Assembly (NCBI GenBank): GCA_028715605.1
Contig: JAQURM010000001.1
Location: forward strand, 62,001 to 126,000
Length of the DNA stretch: 64,000 nt
Source of the DNA: Desulfovibrionales bacterium
Lineage (GTDB): Bacteria; Desulfobacterota; QYQD01
Reading direction: 5' to 3'
Positions 25,230-34,108 of this stretch are shown here, piece after piece; positions within the stretch are counted from its first letter, which is position 1, and the number at the start of each line of letters is the position of its first letter. Both the position numbers and the translations under genes were made by a program. Below the pieces are notes generated by a model, which had not been told where the DNA came from, did no database searches, and saw only the letters and a list, made by a program, of their open reading frames with translations.

Positions 25230-26594
25230 ATGGCTAGAAAGACAAGAGAAACTATAACCCCTCCGGCCAGGGTTCCGCCGCAGAATATCGAGGCTGAGCA
25301 GTGGGTCCTAGGCGGCATCTTAATCGAAAACGGGGCGCTCTTCCGGGTCTTAGAAGTAATCTTGGGAGAAGAGTTTTACCGGGAGGCACACCGCAAGATA
25401 TTTGCCGCCATGCTGGGTCTCTATGAAAAAAATGAGCCTCAGGACATCGTCACGGTATCGGATTTCCTCCGCAATAGAAATGAGCTGGAAGACGTAGGGG
25501 GTATGTCCTATTTAGCCACGTTAGCGGATACCGTACCCACTGCTGCAAACATCGTCCATTATGCAAAGATCATAAGGGAAAAAGCCATCTTACGCGCCCT
25601 GATCCAGAAAACCTCAGAGATCAGCTACCGCTGCTATGAAAAGCACGACGATGTGGATAATATCCTCGATGAGGCCGAGCAGGCCATCTTTGAAATTTCG
25701 CAGGCCAAGGTCAAGCAATCTTTTTATCCAATAAAACATATTATAAAAGACAGCTTTAAAAAAATCGAACAGCTTTATGAGCGTAAGGAGCTTATAACCG
25801 GTGTCCCCACTGGATTTGATGATATAAATAAGCTCACAGCCGGGTTTCAACCTTCGGATCTTATAATTATCGCCGGCCGTCCCAGTATGGGCAAGACCTC
25901 CCTGGCCCTGAATATTGCGCAACATGCCGCTATTAAGGCAAACATCCCGGTGGCCATCTTTTCCCTGGAGATGTCTAATGAACAATTGGCAATGCGCATG
26001 CTCTGTGCCGAGGCCACGGTTGATGCCCGAAGTGTGCGAACCGGTTTTTTGACTGAAAAAGATTGGCAGAAGTTGACGCAGGCGGCCAGTCACCTTTCGA
26101 CCGCACCAATCTTCATTGATGATACCCCGGCGATTTCCATACTGGAGATGCGCGCCAAGGCCAGGAGGCTGAAATCGGAGCATGGCCTGGGATTGGTTAT
26201 AATCGACTACCTGCAACTGATGCGTAGCAGAGGGCCTGTTGAACGGCGGGAACAAGAAATATCCGAGATCTCCCGCTCCTTAAAAGCCATGGCCAAAGAA
26301 CTCCATGTGCCCGTGGTTGCCCTTTCCCAGCTCAACCGGCGGGTGGAAGAAAGGCCGAACAAGCGGCCTCAATTGTCGGATTTGAGGGAGTCCGGCGCCA
26401 TCGAACAGGATGCTGATGTCATCATGTTCATTTACCGGGACAAGGTCTATAACAAGAATAGCGATGATATGACTGCCGAAGTCATTATCGGTAAGCAGCG
26501 CAATGGTCCTACCGGCCTGGCTAAGCTAACCTTCCTCGAACAATATTCATGCTTTAAGGATCAGTCTCCTGCTGATCTCGCTGTACAAACTTGA
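25230..26594 (+). CDS. dnaB: Replicative DNA helicase DnaB
   Basis: The hexameric 5'-3' helicase that unwinds the replication fork. The N-terminal helical domain opens with PPQNIEAEQWVLGGIL, the RecA-like core has Walker A AGRPSMGKTS, Walker B LVIIDYLQLM and the H4 motif RPQLSDLRESGAIEQDADV. 454 residues, full length, no intein. The rplI-dnaB order is conserved in many bacteria. A GATAGG site precedes the ATG. It ends 10 bases from the convergent lptD gene. Confidence 0.96.
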   Translation: MARKTRETITPPARVPPQNIEAEQWVLGGILIENGALFRVLEVILGEEFYREAHRKIFAAMLGLYEKNEPQDIVTVSDFLRNRNELEDVGGMSYLATLADTVPTAANIVHYAKIIREKAILRALIQKTSEISYRCYEKHDDVDNILDEAEQAIFEISQAKVKQSFYPIKHIIKDSFKKIEQLYERKELITGVPTGFDDINKLTAGFQPSDLIIIAGRPSMGKTSLALNIAQHAAIKANIPVAIFSLEMSNEQLAMRMLCAEATVDARSVRTGFLTEKDWQKLTQAASHLSTAPIFIDDTPAISILEMRAKARRLKSEHGLGLVIIDYLQLMRSRGPVERREQEISEISRSLKAMAKELHVPVVALSQLNRRVEERPNKRPQLSDLRESGAIEQDADVIMFIYRDKVYNKNSDDMTAEVIIGKQRNGPTGLAKLTFLEQYSCFKDQSPADLAVQT

Positions 26595-26604
26595 ACACAG
26601 GCTT

Positions 26605-28806
26605 CTAGCGGGCTCCTGAGAATGCCAGCGGGCCAAAATCACCCACCCCATAAAGAGAAAAGAGGACAAAGAAGCGGCGATCTTCTCGTGTCTTGCTAAA
26701 CTGGACACTGACCCCCCAGCACTGGGCCTGGTAATTAAGGCCGGCCTTTGATTCCAGATTCTTATCTAAATCCAGAGAACGTCTGTTTTCATAATTAACG
26801 GTAACGGCCGGGGTCACAACCACCGAGAGACCTGTATTGAGTTCATGCAAACTGCCTTTTGTGTAACGATAATCGACAGAAAGGCTGTCTCTGCGCTTAT
26901 CTGAAAGCCTCAACAATCCGTTATAACTCTCACAGGTGCTATCATATGTATTATAAGATGTATCATACCGGGCATATATCCTGTCTGTGGGGGCAAGCTC
27001 GGCCTCCAAAGACACATTGGAAAATGGCCGCCGCCTTTCTTCGGCAGCCAATAGCCGGCGTTCCTCTCTGATATTGTAGCTCTGACTCAGTTTAAGACGG
27101 AAAATATCTTTATAGACCGACCCGCCATCATCTCTGACCTGCTTGGTGGTCAGGTAGTTTGTCAGCGAATAGGTAACGATATTTTGAGAGCTTATACGAT
27201 CAACGTCATCCAGATTGGGTAGGTCGTTCTGGTCCTTGGTCGGCAGGTAATCATAAACCACCGATGGTTTAATGGTATGCTTGATCTTGGTTATTGATTT
27301 CCCGGCCAGCTTAAAGACCCGGCCTACTTCGGTGGAAAGGTCGGCCTGGAAGTTATGGAGGGTGCGTATGGGCCGGTCTTTTTTTATCTGCGCGGCATAA
27401 GAGTCATCGCCATAGTTTTTCACATCATAGACCGTCTCCCTGACGCCAAAAAGACCCTGAAGATCGAGATAGGGACCGATCCTCAGCGGCCAGGAGATCT
27501 TGGGATAGATATCAAGGCGATGCATACCGACGCCCTGTTTACGCCAGTAGTGGATATAGTCGATATTTCCTTCATAATAGAGCGGCGTATCGGGTAGGGC
27601 CTGCCTGGAGGCCTGAAAATTGAGCGAAGGCAGGACTTGCAGGGTAGTCTCACGCTCGGCGCGGTTAAGGTTATCATAGTACTTACACTGCCCGGATAAG
27701 TAAAAATTCGTCCACCGTCTGTTTACCTGGGCGGTCGATTCTCTGACTAGAGCGGTCTTATCCGCCAGACTCCGGCCGAAATTATCGAGAATCGCCTGAT
27801 TGGTCTTGGTAAAACCGGTGAGGCCGTCATCAAACTCATGGAGATAGTCACGATCGCTTACCAGGTCCAAATCCAGGATGGTCATGATATCCAGCGGGAG
27901 GTATTGATCTATCTTGCCCCGTATCCACCAACGGTTTCTGCTGCTGCGAAAGACCCCGTCCTTGTCGTAGTCGTCGTCTTCCAGGCGGTCATGGAGATAG
28001 TTGGCCAGCAGGATGCCCTTAGAATTTTGATCGCCGGCATAGCGATATTCCACCCCTTCCATCCACCCCCGTTTAGACAGGTAATGTTGGTAAAATGTGG
28101 CATCAGAACAGGGATCGATGGCCCAATAAAAAGGTAGATTCAAACTCAGCCCATCCCTTTCACCGTAAGAAAACTCCGGGAATAATAACCCGGACTGCCT
28201 CTTCGTTTTCGCCGGTAACACAAGATACGGGCTGTATATGACAGGGAGAGACCTGACCCAGAAGGCCGAATGTTGAGCCTTTGCATAACCCTCCACGGTT
28301 ACGTCCAGGTGGCTGCAGGAAAACCTCCAGGCGGGACGTTCTCCGTCACAGGTAGTAATGACGGCCTCCTTAAGACTATATTGATCCTCAGCTACGCGCA
28401 CTATCTCTGCCGCCTTCAGGTGTACATTATTTTTCTTTAGGAACAATCCTCCGGGCTTGACCGTACCGGTTTGTCTATCCAGATTTATCTCGCCTTCTTC
28501 CCCGGTGAGGATGTCTTCCCCCATAGTGATATTCAGATGTCCCTTGGCCCAGGCCAGGCTATCCACCCGGCGATAGCGTATGTAATCGGCCCTTACCTCC
28601 ATATCGCCACGGCTGAGGATAACGTTACCTTCAGCTATAATTATCTTTCCATCTTCCAACGTGGTAACCTTGTCGGCGTACATAAGCCACGGCTGATTAT
28701 CGGGGCTTGCGCCTCCTTCAATGGCAATAGCATTTGTCGGCAGTACGGTAAGATAGAGCAGGCATAGGGATAAAATAATCGGGGTTAAGAGAAGCCGGAT
28801 GGGCAA
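26605..28806 (-). CDS. lptD: LPS-assembly protein LptD
   Basis: Outer-membrane beta-barrel that inserts lipopolysaccharide into the outer leaflet. An N-terminal hydrophobic signal (LLLTPIILSLCLLYLTVLP) is followed by an OstA/LptA-like domain (YADKVTTLEDGKIIIAEGNV) and a barrel rich in alternating aromatic strands (RWWIRGKIDQYLPLD and so on). 733 residues is normal. TTG at 28806 has GAGG 9 bases upstream. Its presence shows a diderm envelope with LPS. No Cys pattern like that of the E. coli protein stands out. Confidence 0.9.
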   Translation of the reverse strand: MPIRLLLTPIILSLCLLYLTVLPTNAIAIEGGASPDNQPWLMYADKVTTLEDGKIIIAEGNVILSRGDMEVRADYIRYRRVDSLAWAKGHLNITMGEDILTGEEGEINLDRQTGTVKPGGLFLKKNNVHLKAAEIVRVAEDQYSLKEAVITTCDGERPAWRFSCSHLDVTVEGYAKAQHSAFWVRSLPVIYSPYLVLPAKTKRQSGLLFPEFSYGERDGLSLNLPFYWAIDPCSDATFYQHYLSKRGWMEGVEYRYAGDQNSKGILLANYLHDRLEDDDYDKDGVFRSSRNRWWIRGKIDQYLPLDIMTILDLDLVSDRDYLHEFDDGLTGFTKTNQAILDNFGRSLADKTALVRESTAQVNRRWTNFYLSGQCKYYDNLNRAERETTLQVLPSLNFQASRQALPDTPLYYEGNIDYIHYWRKQGVGMHRLDIYPKISWPLRIGPYLDLQGLFGVRETVYDVKNYGDDSYAAQIKKDRPIRTLHNFQADLSTEVGRVFKLAGKSITKIKHTIKPSVVYDYLPTKDQNDLPNLDDVDRISSQNIVTYSLTNYLTTKQVRDDGGSVYKDIFRLKLSQSYNIREERRLLAAEERRRPFSNVSLEAELAPTDRIYARYDTSYNTYDSTCESYNGLLRLSDKRRDSLSVDYRYTKGSLHELNTGLSVVVTPAVTVNYENRRSLDLDKNLESKAGLNYQAQCWGVSVQFSKTREDRRFFVLFSLYGVGDFGPLAFSGAR

Positions 28807-28833
28807 TTGTCACAAACCTCTGCACCTGTAGGC

Positions 28834-28930
28834 AACGTCACTGGTCATTAGTCATCGGTCATTGGTTAAGCCTGGAAGACTGCTCACTTTTACCAGTGAC
28901 AAATGACTATTGACTAATGACATTCACTAG
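28834..28930. repeat. Inverted repeat, GTCATTAGTCA family
   Basis: Left arm AACGTCACTGGTCATTAGTC (28834-28853) and right arm with ACCAGTGAC...GACTAATGACATT (28892-28925) are approximate reverse complements. The element occupies the spacer between lptD and folC. Relatives lie at 33320 and 41983. Confidence 0.65.
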
Positions 28931-28965
28931 TAGTGAGAGGTTACTATCATATCAGAAGCTTTCTT

Positions 28966-30243
28966 TCAATGAAGAAATGAGGATTGTATTATCTCGCGGG
29001 CTTCGCCGATCAGATATAGAGAACCCGCGATGCAGATGAGGTCGTTTTCTTCGGCCAGTATTTTGGCTTTGTTAATGGCCTCAGAGACCTGACTAGTCAG
29101 ATAAACCGCTCCGTCAAGGAGTCCCGTCTGGGCTGAAAGCATATCCGGATCCGCAGCCCTTCTATTCCGGGGCTTTGTAAAGATGATGGCCTGGGCCATA
29201 GGCGCAAGTTGCTTTAACATGGCCCGGTGATCTTTATCCGCCATCCCTCCCCAGATCAGGATTAACCGATTATAGACAAAATCCCTGGACAGTGCCCGGC
29301 AAAGGGTCTTTACCCCGGACGGATTATGGGCTCCATCAATCAATATGGTAGGGCTCCCATCAAATACCTCTTGCCGTCCGGGCCAGTTAACCTCCTTTAA
29401 GCCTTCACCTATCGTTTTTTCATCTACAGATAACCCTTTGCTGCCCATGAGTTCTATGACAGCCAGGGCTAAGGCAGCATTGCCAAGCTGGTGTTGCCCC
29501 TGTAATTTGACTTCGAGGCCGGTCAGTTTACGCCACATTCCTTGATAGGAAAATCCGTTCATCCCAACCCGGCGGATGCGAAAATGCTGCCCGAAGACAT
29601 AAATAGGGTTATCAAAGGCTAGGCAATTTTGTTGAATAATGCCAAGCAATTTAGGCTGGTGAACGCCGGTAACCAGGCTAAGTCCTGGTTTGATGATCCC
29701 GGCCTTCTCTTTGGTTATAGAAAACAGAGAACTGCCCAAATGGGCCTCATGGTCACGGCCAATATTGGTGATGACCGCCAACTCCGGAGTGAGAACATTT
29801 GTGGCATCCAGCCGCCCCCCCATGCCCGTCTCCACAATAGCTAAATCCACCTTTTCCTGGGCAAAGAGTAAAAAGGCCGCGGCCGTGGTAAATTCAAAAT
29901 AGGTTACTGGGATATCCGCGGCCAGAGCGGCCTTGACCTCCGTAGTCAGCCGATAAAAACGCTCTTCCGAAATGATACGCTCATTAATACGAAATCTTTC
30001 CCGGATACTGACCAGGTGAGGTGAGGTATAAAGACCGACTTTATATCCTGCTTCGGTAAAAACGGCCGAAAGCATGGCGCTTACAGAACCCTTGCCATTG
30101 GTTCCGGCGATATGCACAGATTTAAACTGACGGTGGGGATTCCCCAGGGCAGCAAGCAGGGTGGTGATATTTTTCAATCCTAGCTTGATGCCAAAGAATT
30201 CCAGACTGGTTACGTAATCAACGGCTTCTTGATAATTATTCAT
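28966..30243 (-). CDS. folC: Bifunctional folylpolyglutamate synthase / dihydrofolate synthase
   Basis: Adds L-glutamate to dihydropteroate and to folates, using ATP. The P-loop is AGTNGKGSVSAML, the omega-loop LYTSPHLVSIRERFRI and the metal-binding region ETGMGGRLDATN, all family signatures; the C-terminal Mur-ligase-like domain has LIDGAHNPSG. 425 residues, complete. It is followed 14 bases later by no gene in the same frame but precedes the repeat spacer and lptD in transcription order. Confidence 0.94.
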   Translation of the reverse strand: MNNYQEAVDYVTSLEFFGIKLGLKNITTLLAALGNPHRQFKSVHIAGTNGKGSVSAMLSAVFTEAGYKVGLYTSPHLVSIRERFRINERIISEERFYRLTTEVKAALAADIPVTYFEFTTAAAFLLFAQEKVDLAIVETGMGGRLDATNVLTPELAVITNIGRDHEAHLGSSLFSITKEKAGIIKPGLSLVTGVHQPKLLGIIQQNCLAFDNPIYVFGQHFRIRRVGMNGFSYQGMWRKLTGLEVKLQGQHQLGNAALALAVIELMGSKGLSVDEKTIGEGLKEVNWPGRQEVFDGSPTILIDGAHNPSGVKTLCRALSRDFVYNRLILIWGGMADKDHRAMLKQLAPMAQAIIFTKPRNRRAADPDMLSAQTGLLDGAVYLTSQVSEAINKAKILAEENDLICIAGSLYLIGEAREIIQSSFLH

Positions 30244-30257
30244 AATAGAACCACAGG

Positions 30258-31019
30258 TTATATAATGATAAGGTCGCCCTGTGTCAAGGGCTTTACCAGG
30301 AAGGGGGAAAGATATTTTAGCTCCTCTTGAATACGTTCCAGATGCATGGGTTTCATATGAAAGACATAGACGGGCACGTCCGGGCGATTCATTTTAGATA
30401 GTTCCTTATGCAGCAGGGCCGGGGTAAGGTGACCGCTTAGTGCCGCCAACTCACGCAACTCGTCAGGAAATGATACCTCCACGATAACCGCACGGAGGTC
30501 TTTAAGGGTTCGCGCCAGATCCCAGATGCGCTGCGTGGCGCCGGTGTCCCCGGTATAAATTATGGCGCCATTACAGTCTCTAACTATGTAGCCTACCGCT
30601 TCTACCGTGTGGTCCACCTTAACTGCCTTACAGGTAATTTCGTTTAGCTGAATGTCCTTTTCCTCATCAAGACAGAGACAATGTAAAGCCGGGCCTCTCT
30701 CCGGTATGACCGTAAAGTCAGGCCAGATTGAATTATTAAGTATATGTACCTTAATCTGTTCAATAATCGCGGGTAAACTGGCGATACATATCGGGTGGTG
30801 ATTTTGTTCGATAATGTTGTCAGCCAGGAAGAGGATGTCTTTAATGTGATCTAAATGGGAATGGGTGATGAGGATATGGGTTATCTGCAATTGCTCTTCG
30901 AGACTAAGTACGGAAGTTATGGCCCCGGCATCCAGCAGTAACCCCTTGTTGATCAAAAAAGAGGTGGGCCGAAAACCGGGCAGTTCAGAGCCATAGCATC
31001 CCAGGACTCTTATTTCCAT
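30258..31019 (-). CDS. MBL-fold hydrolase, class II cyclic-nucleotide phosphodiesterase-like
   Basis: A metallo-beta-lactamase-fold enzyme. The metal motif is THSHLDHIKD; further ligands are in VDHTVEAVGY, IIYTGDTGATQ and SGHLTP. EVSFPDELRELAALSGHLTP is very close to the signature of class II cAMP phosphodiesterases (CpdP type). 253 residues, no signal peptide. It could hydrolyse cyclic nucleotides in the cytoplasm, but other phosphodiester substrates are possible. It lies 14 bases upstream of folC in transcription order, so the two are probably co-transcribed. Confidence 0.8.
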   Translation of the reverse strand: MEIRVLGCYGSELPGFRPTSFLINKGLLLDAGAITSVLSLEEQLQITHILITHSHLDHIKDILFLADNIIEQNHHPICIASLPAIIEQIKVHILNNSIWPDFTVIPERGPALHCLCLDEEKDIQLNEITCKAVKVDHTVEAVGYIVRDCNGAIIYTGDTGATQRIWDLARTLKDLRAVIVEVSFPDELRELAALSGHLTPALLHKELSKMNRPDVPVYVFHMKPMHLERIQEELKYLSPFLVKPLTQGDLIII

Positions 31020-31055
31020 CGCTCACCGTGCTACAACTGGATTTTTATGAAAGCA

Positions 31056-33302
31056 TTATCCGTACCTTACTACAGATAAAGTCGTATATCCAAGGTGGAG
31101 GGTTTTGAGCCCGGTCCCTTCAAAGTGCACAACCACCTTTTGTCCATCCAGGACCTGTATTATCCGGCCGGTCCCAAATATAGTATGGTGTACACGCGCC
31201 CCTGCCTGTAGCATTTCATTTTTTGTCTCTAATCCAACCCCGGCGTCTCCGTCTATTATTTTGTCTGTTGTTCCTTGTCCATTGTCGGTAGTCTGCGGTC
31301 TGAAGTCTCTGGTCTCTGGTCTGCGGTCTGTAGTCTCGAACATAGATCGTGGGATATCATTTATAAAACGGGATGGCCGGGCCATAATATGACCGTCTTT
31401 CGGGGTATAGGTAGAAATCGGATAGGAAAGGAAAAGGGTTTCTTTGGCCCTGGTCACGGCTACATACATTAATCTTCTTTCTTCTTCTATGGCCTCATCG
31501 GACTCACAGGCATAACTGGAAGGAAACCGCCCCTCGGCGAGGGATATAATAAAAACAGTGTGCCATTCCAGCCCCTTGGCCGAATGTATGGTGGATAGGG
31601 TCAATCTCTCTGTATCTCTGTCACTCATAGCGATATCGGCTGCACCGGTCTCCGGAGGTTCCAGGACCATATCGGCCAATAATGCCTCCAGCGATTCATA
31701 ATTATTTGTAATAACGGCCAATTGTTCCAAATCCTTTAATCTTTTAGGGTAGTCGTCATAATATATGCGCCTTAAAATCGGTTCGTAGTAAGCCGTTAAC
31801 CGCTCCAGGCGCTCCTGGGGTTTCAATCCCGGCGTGCTGATAGCTTCCAGCGCCTTGCAAAGATTCGCAAGACCTTCTTCAATCCGGGGGCCGATGGGAT
31901 ATTCTCCAAGGCGGGAAATGGAAAACCCTGTATCCCTTAGCCAATCCATTATGCGCTGGCACGTTTTATGGCCGATGTTATTTATTAAAAGCAGAATACG
32001 ATGCCAGCTTAACAGATCACAGGGATTCACCACCACGCGGAGGTGCGCCAGCACGTCTTTGATATGAGCGGCTTCCATAAGCTTAAGTCCGCCATATTTA
32101 ACAAAGGAAACCCCCGCCTTAGTAAGTTCAAGCTCTAAATTAAAAGAATGAAAGCCTGCCCTGAAAAGAACCGCTATCCCGGATAGGGGGACGCCGCTTT
32201 TTCTTAGGGATTGTATCCTTTCGCATATAAAACGTGATTGGGCATTTTCATCCGGGACCGGTACCAGACAAGCGCTGACTCCGCTTGGCCGGCGCGTGAA
32301 AAGGCATTTAGTATATTTTTCCCTGGCCTTGGCAATAAGGGAATTGGCCAGGGACAATATCTGTTGGGTGCTGCGATAGTTTTCTTCTAATTTTATGATG
32401 CGCGTCCCGGGGAAGTGGTTTGGGAACTCCATGATATTCTTAAAATTAGCCCCCCGGAAGGAATAGATAGACTGAGAGTCATCGCCTACCACCATGACAT
32501 TGTTGTGGGTGGCCGCCATAAGCCGGACAATATCGGCCTGGAGCCTGTTGGTATCCTGATATTCGTCCACCATGATATACTGGAAACGCCGGGAAACCAG
32601 GTCACGGATATCGGATCGCTCTTCCAGGAGATTCTTCCATTTAACCAGCAGGTCGTCATAATCCATGAGTTGATGGCTATTTTTATATTCTGTATAAAGA
32701 AGATATAAATTTTTCAAGGCCTCGCTATGTTCCATGAAATGGGAAAACTCTTCCTCCAGGGCCTGTTCTATAGTTATAGCCTTATTGGCTGCCTTGCTGA
32801 ATATCTCGGCGATGGTATTCTTTTTGGGGAAACGCCTGGCCTTTTCATCCAGGCCAAGGCTTAACCGGAGCAAATTGATAGCGTCTGCGCTGTCGGAGCG
32901 ATCCAGGATGGTGAAAGAAGGGGAAAAGCCAATATGGTGGCTGAATTTTCGGAGCATCTGGTTGGCCAGAGAATGAAACGTACCGCCCCTCACCTGCTGA
33001 CAGGTGTCTGAAAGTATGAGGCTGGCCCGCTGCAGCATCTCCCGCGCCGCCCTGCAGGTAAAGGTCAGCAGCAAGATAGACTGAGGCGGGATGCCTTTTT
33101 CAACCAAGCTGGCTACCCGATAGACCAAGGTGCGCGTCTTGCCGCTGCCCGCACCGGCTATAACCAGAGCAGGACCGGTAAGTATGCGTACAGCTTCTAA
33201 CTGTTGAGGATTCAGGGCTTTTTCGTAGTCAATCCCCCCTAAACCCTCGTCTTTCCCCAAGGGTGGAATGGCTTCTATATTCCTTTGAAACTCATAGGGC
33301 AT
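31056..33302 (-). CDS. uvrD: UvrD/PcrA-type superfamily 1 DNA helicase
   Basis: A 3'-5' helicase for repair and removal of recombination intermediates. Motifs visible in order: AGAGSGKTRTL (Walker A), MVDEYQDTN (II), VVGDDSQSIYSFRGA (III), LEENYRSTQQIL (IV), STIHSAKGLEW (V), YVAVTRAKETLFLSYP (VI). ATG at 33302 is preferred; an earlier ATG at 33326 lies inside an intergenic repeat without a ribosome binding site. An unusual Thr/Asp/Arg-rich linker near the C-terminus is encoded by repeat-like DNA (31270-31340), before a final beta-rich domain (ARVHHTIFGTGRIIQV) typical of PcrA. Confidence 0.92.
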   Translation of the reverse strand: MPYEFQRNIEAIPPLGKDEGLGGIDYEKALNPQQLEAVRILTGPALVIAGAGSGKTRTLVYRVASLVEKGIPPQSILLLTFTCRAAREMLQRASLILSDTCQQVRGGTFHSLANQMLRKFSHHIGFSPSFTILDRSDSADAINLLRLSLGLDEKARRFPKKNTIAEIFSKAANKAITIEQALEEEFSHFMEHSEALKNLYLLYTEYKNSHQLMDYDDLLVKWKNLLEERSDIRDLVSRRFQYIMVDEYQDTNRLQADIVRLMAATHNNVMVVGDDSQSIYSFRGANFKNIMEFPNHFPGTRIIKLEENYRSTQQILSLANSLIAKAREKYTKCLFTRRPSGVSACLVPVPDENAQSRFICERIQSLRKSGVPLSGIAVLFRAGFHSFNLELELTKAGVSFVKYGGLKLMEAAHIKDVLAHLRVVVNPCDLLSWHRILLLINNIGHKTCQRIMDWLRDTGFSISRLGEYPIGPRIEEGLANLCKALEAISTPGLKPQERLERLTAYYEPILRRIYYDDYPKRLKDLEQLAVITNNYESLEALLADMVLEPPETGAADIAMSDRDTERLTLSTIHSAKGLEWHTVFIISLAEGRFPSSYACESDEAIEEERRLMYVAVTRAKETLFLSYPISTYTPKDGHIMARPSRFINDIPRSMFETTDRRPETRDFRPQTTDNGQGTTDKIIDGDAGVGLETKNEMLQAGARVHHTIFGTGRIIQVLDGQKVVVHFEGTGLKTLHLGYTTLSVVRYG
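31270..31340. repeat. Tandem phrase repeat inside uvrD coding sequence
   Basis: On the plus strand the phrases TCTGCGGTCTGAAGTC, TCTGGTC and TCTGCGGTCTGTAGTC follow each other, resembling the style of the intergenic phrase repeats. Read as uvrD it gives the linker TTDRRPETRDFRPQTTD, absent from typical PcrA. It stays in frame. Confidence 0.6.
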
Positions 33303-33319
33303 AAATATCTCGCTATTGA

Positions 33320-33447
33320 ACGTCATTAGTCAATAGCCGACAGTCAATAGTCATTGGTCACTGGTCATTAATTTCATTGACTAGTGACTATTGACCGATG
33401 ACTTCTTCCTGTGACCGGTGACGTTGTCCATAGTTACCGGTGACGTT
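33320..33447. repeat. Inverted repeat, GTCATTAGTCA family, overlapping two genes' ends
   Basis: Phrases CGTCATTAGTCAATAGCCGA and CAGTCAATAGTCATTGGTCA face inverted copies CATTGACTAGTGACTATTG and the GTGACCGGTGACGTT tract. The right end encodes the last codons of the rhomboid protein, and the left end lies at a possible uvrD start. Same family as 28834 and 41983. Confidence 0.65.
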
Positions 33448-34108
33448 TCTTAAAAATCCAGATCAGGCCTGCACCGGTGATAAAGCCTCCTATGTGCGCG
33501 AACCAGGCTACACCTCCTGCCAACGCGTGGGTGGTTATGGCCAAACTGCCACTGAAGAATTGCATAATAAACCAAAAGGCGAGAAAAAAGAAGGCGGGAA
33601 TCTCTATTATCTGAAAAAAGAAAAAGATGGGGATCAATGTCAAAATACGGGCATGGGGATATAGGAAGAAGTAAGCGCCCATGATACCGGCGATGGCGCC
33701 ACTGGCCCCCACCATCGGCATTCTTGCGTAGGGATTGACCCAGAATTGAGTCAGCGCCGCGGCTATCCCACAGGCCAGGTAGAAGAGGATGTAACGCAGA
33801 TGTCCCATGCGGTCTTCGACATTATCTCCAAATATCCACAAGATCCACATATTGGAGATAAGATGCACCCAACCGCCGTGCATGAACATGGAAGTAAAAA
33901 TGGGATATATCCGCAGGGGAATATTTGCCGGAGCCACCTCGGAAAGGTATTGATATACCGCCGGCGTAAATCCATAATGCAAAATGAATTTTTCTATATA
34001 TGGCCCCAGGGAAAGTTCATAAATGAAAACCAGGGTGTTGAGAATAATTATAGAGACATTGACCAGAGGCCAGCTACGGGAAGGGATGTTATCTCTTAGG
34101 GGGATCAT
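33434..34108 (-). CDS. Rhomboid-family intramembrane serine protease
   Basis: A 224-residue polytopic membrane protein of the S54 family. The catalytic serine is in VGASGAIAGIMGAY and the catalytic histidine in WFAHIGGFITG; the HGGWVHLISNMWILWIFGD segment holds the conserved L1 loop and histidine/asparagine. About six membrane segments are visible. It cleaves transmembrane substrates; the substrate here is unknown. Its ATG overlaps the stop of the upstream sensor kinase (TAATG), so the two are coupled. The last residues (RHR) are encoded by an intergenic repeat. Confidence 0.92.
   Translation of the reverse strand: MIPLRDNIPSRSWPLVNVSIIILNTLVFIYELSLGPYIEKFILHYGFTPAVYQYLSEVAPANIPLRIYPIFTSMFMHGGWVHLISNMWILWIFGDNVEDRMGHLRYILFYLACGIAAALTQFWVNPYARMPMVGASGAIAGIMGAYFFLYPHARILTLIPIFFFFQIIEIPAFFFLAFWFIMQFFSGSLAITTHALAGGVAWFAHIGGFITGAGLIWIFKKRHR

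Noticed and set aside
25614-26255. 213-codon minus-strand open frame
   Set aside because: Antisense to dnaB; no family features.
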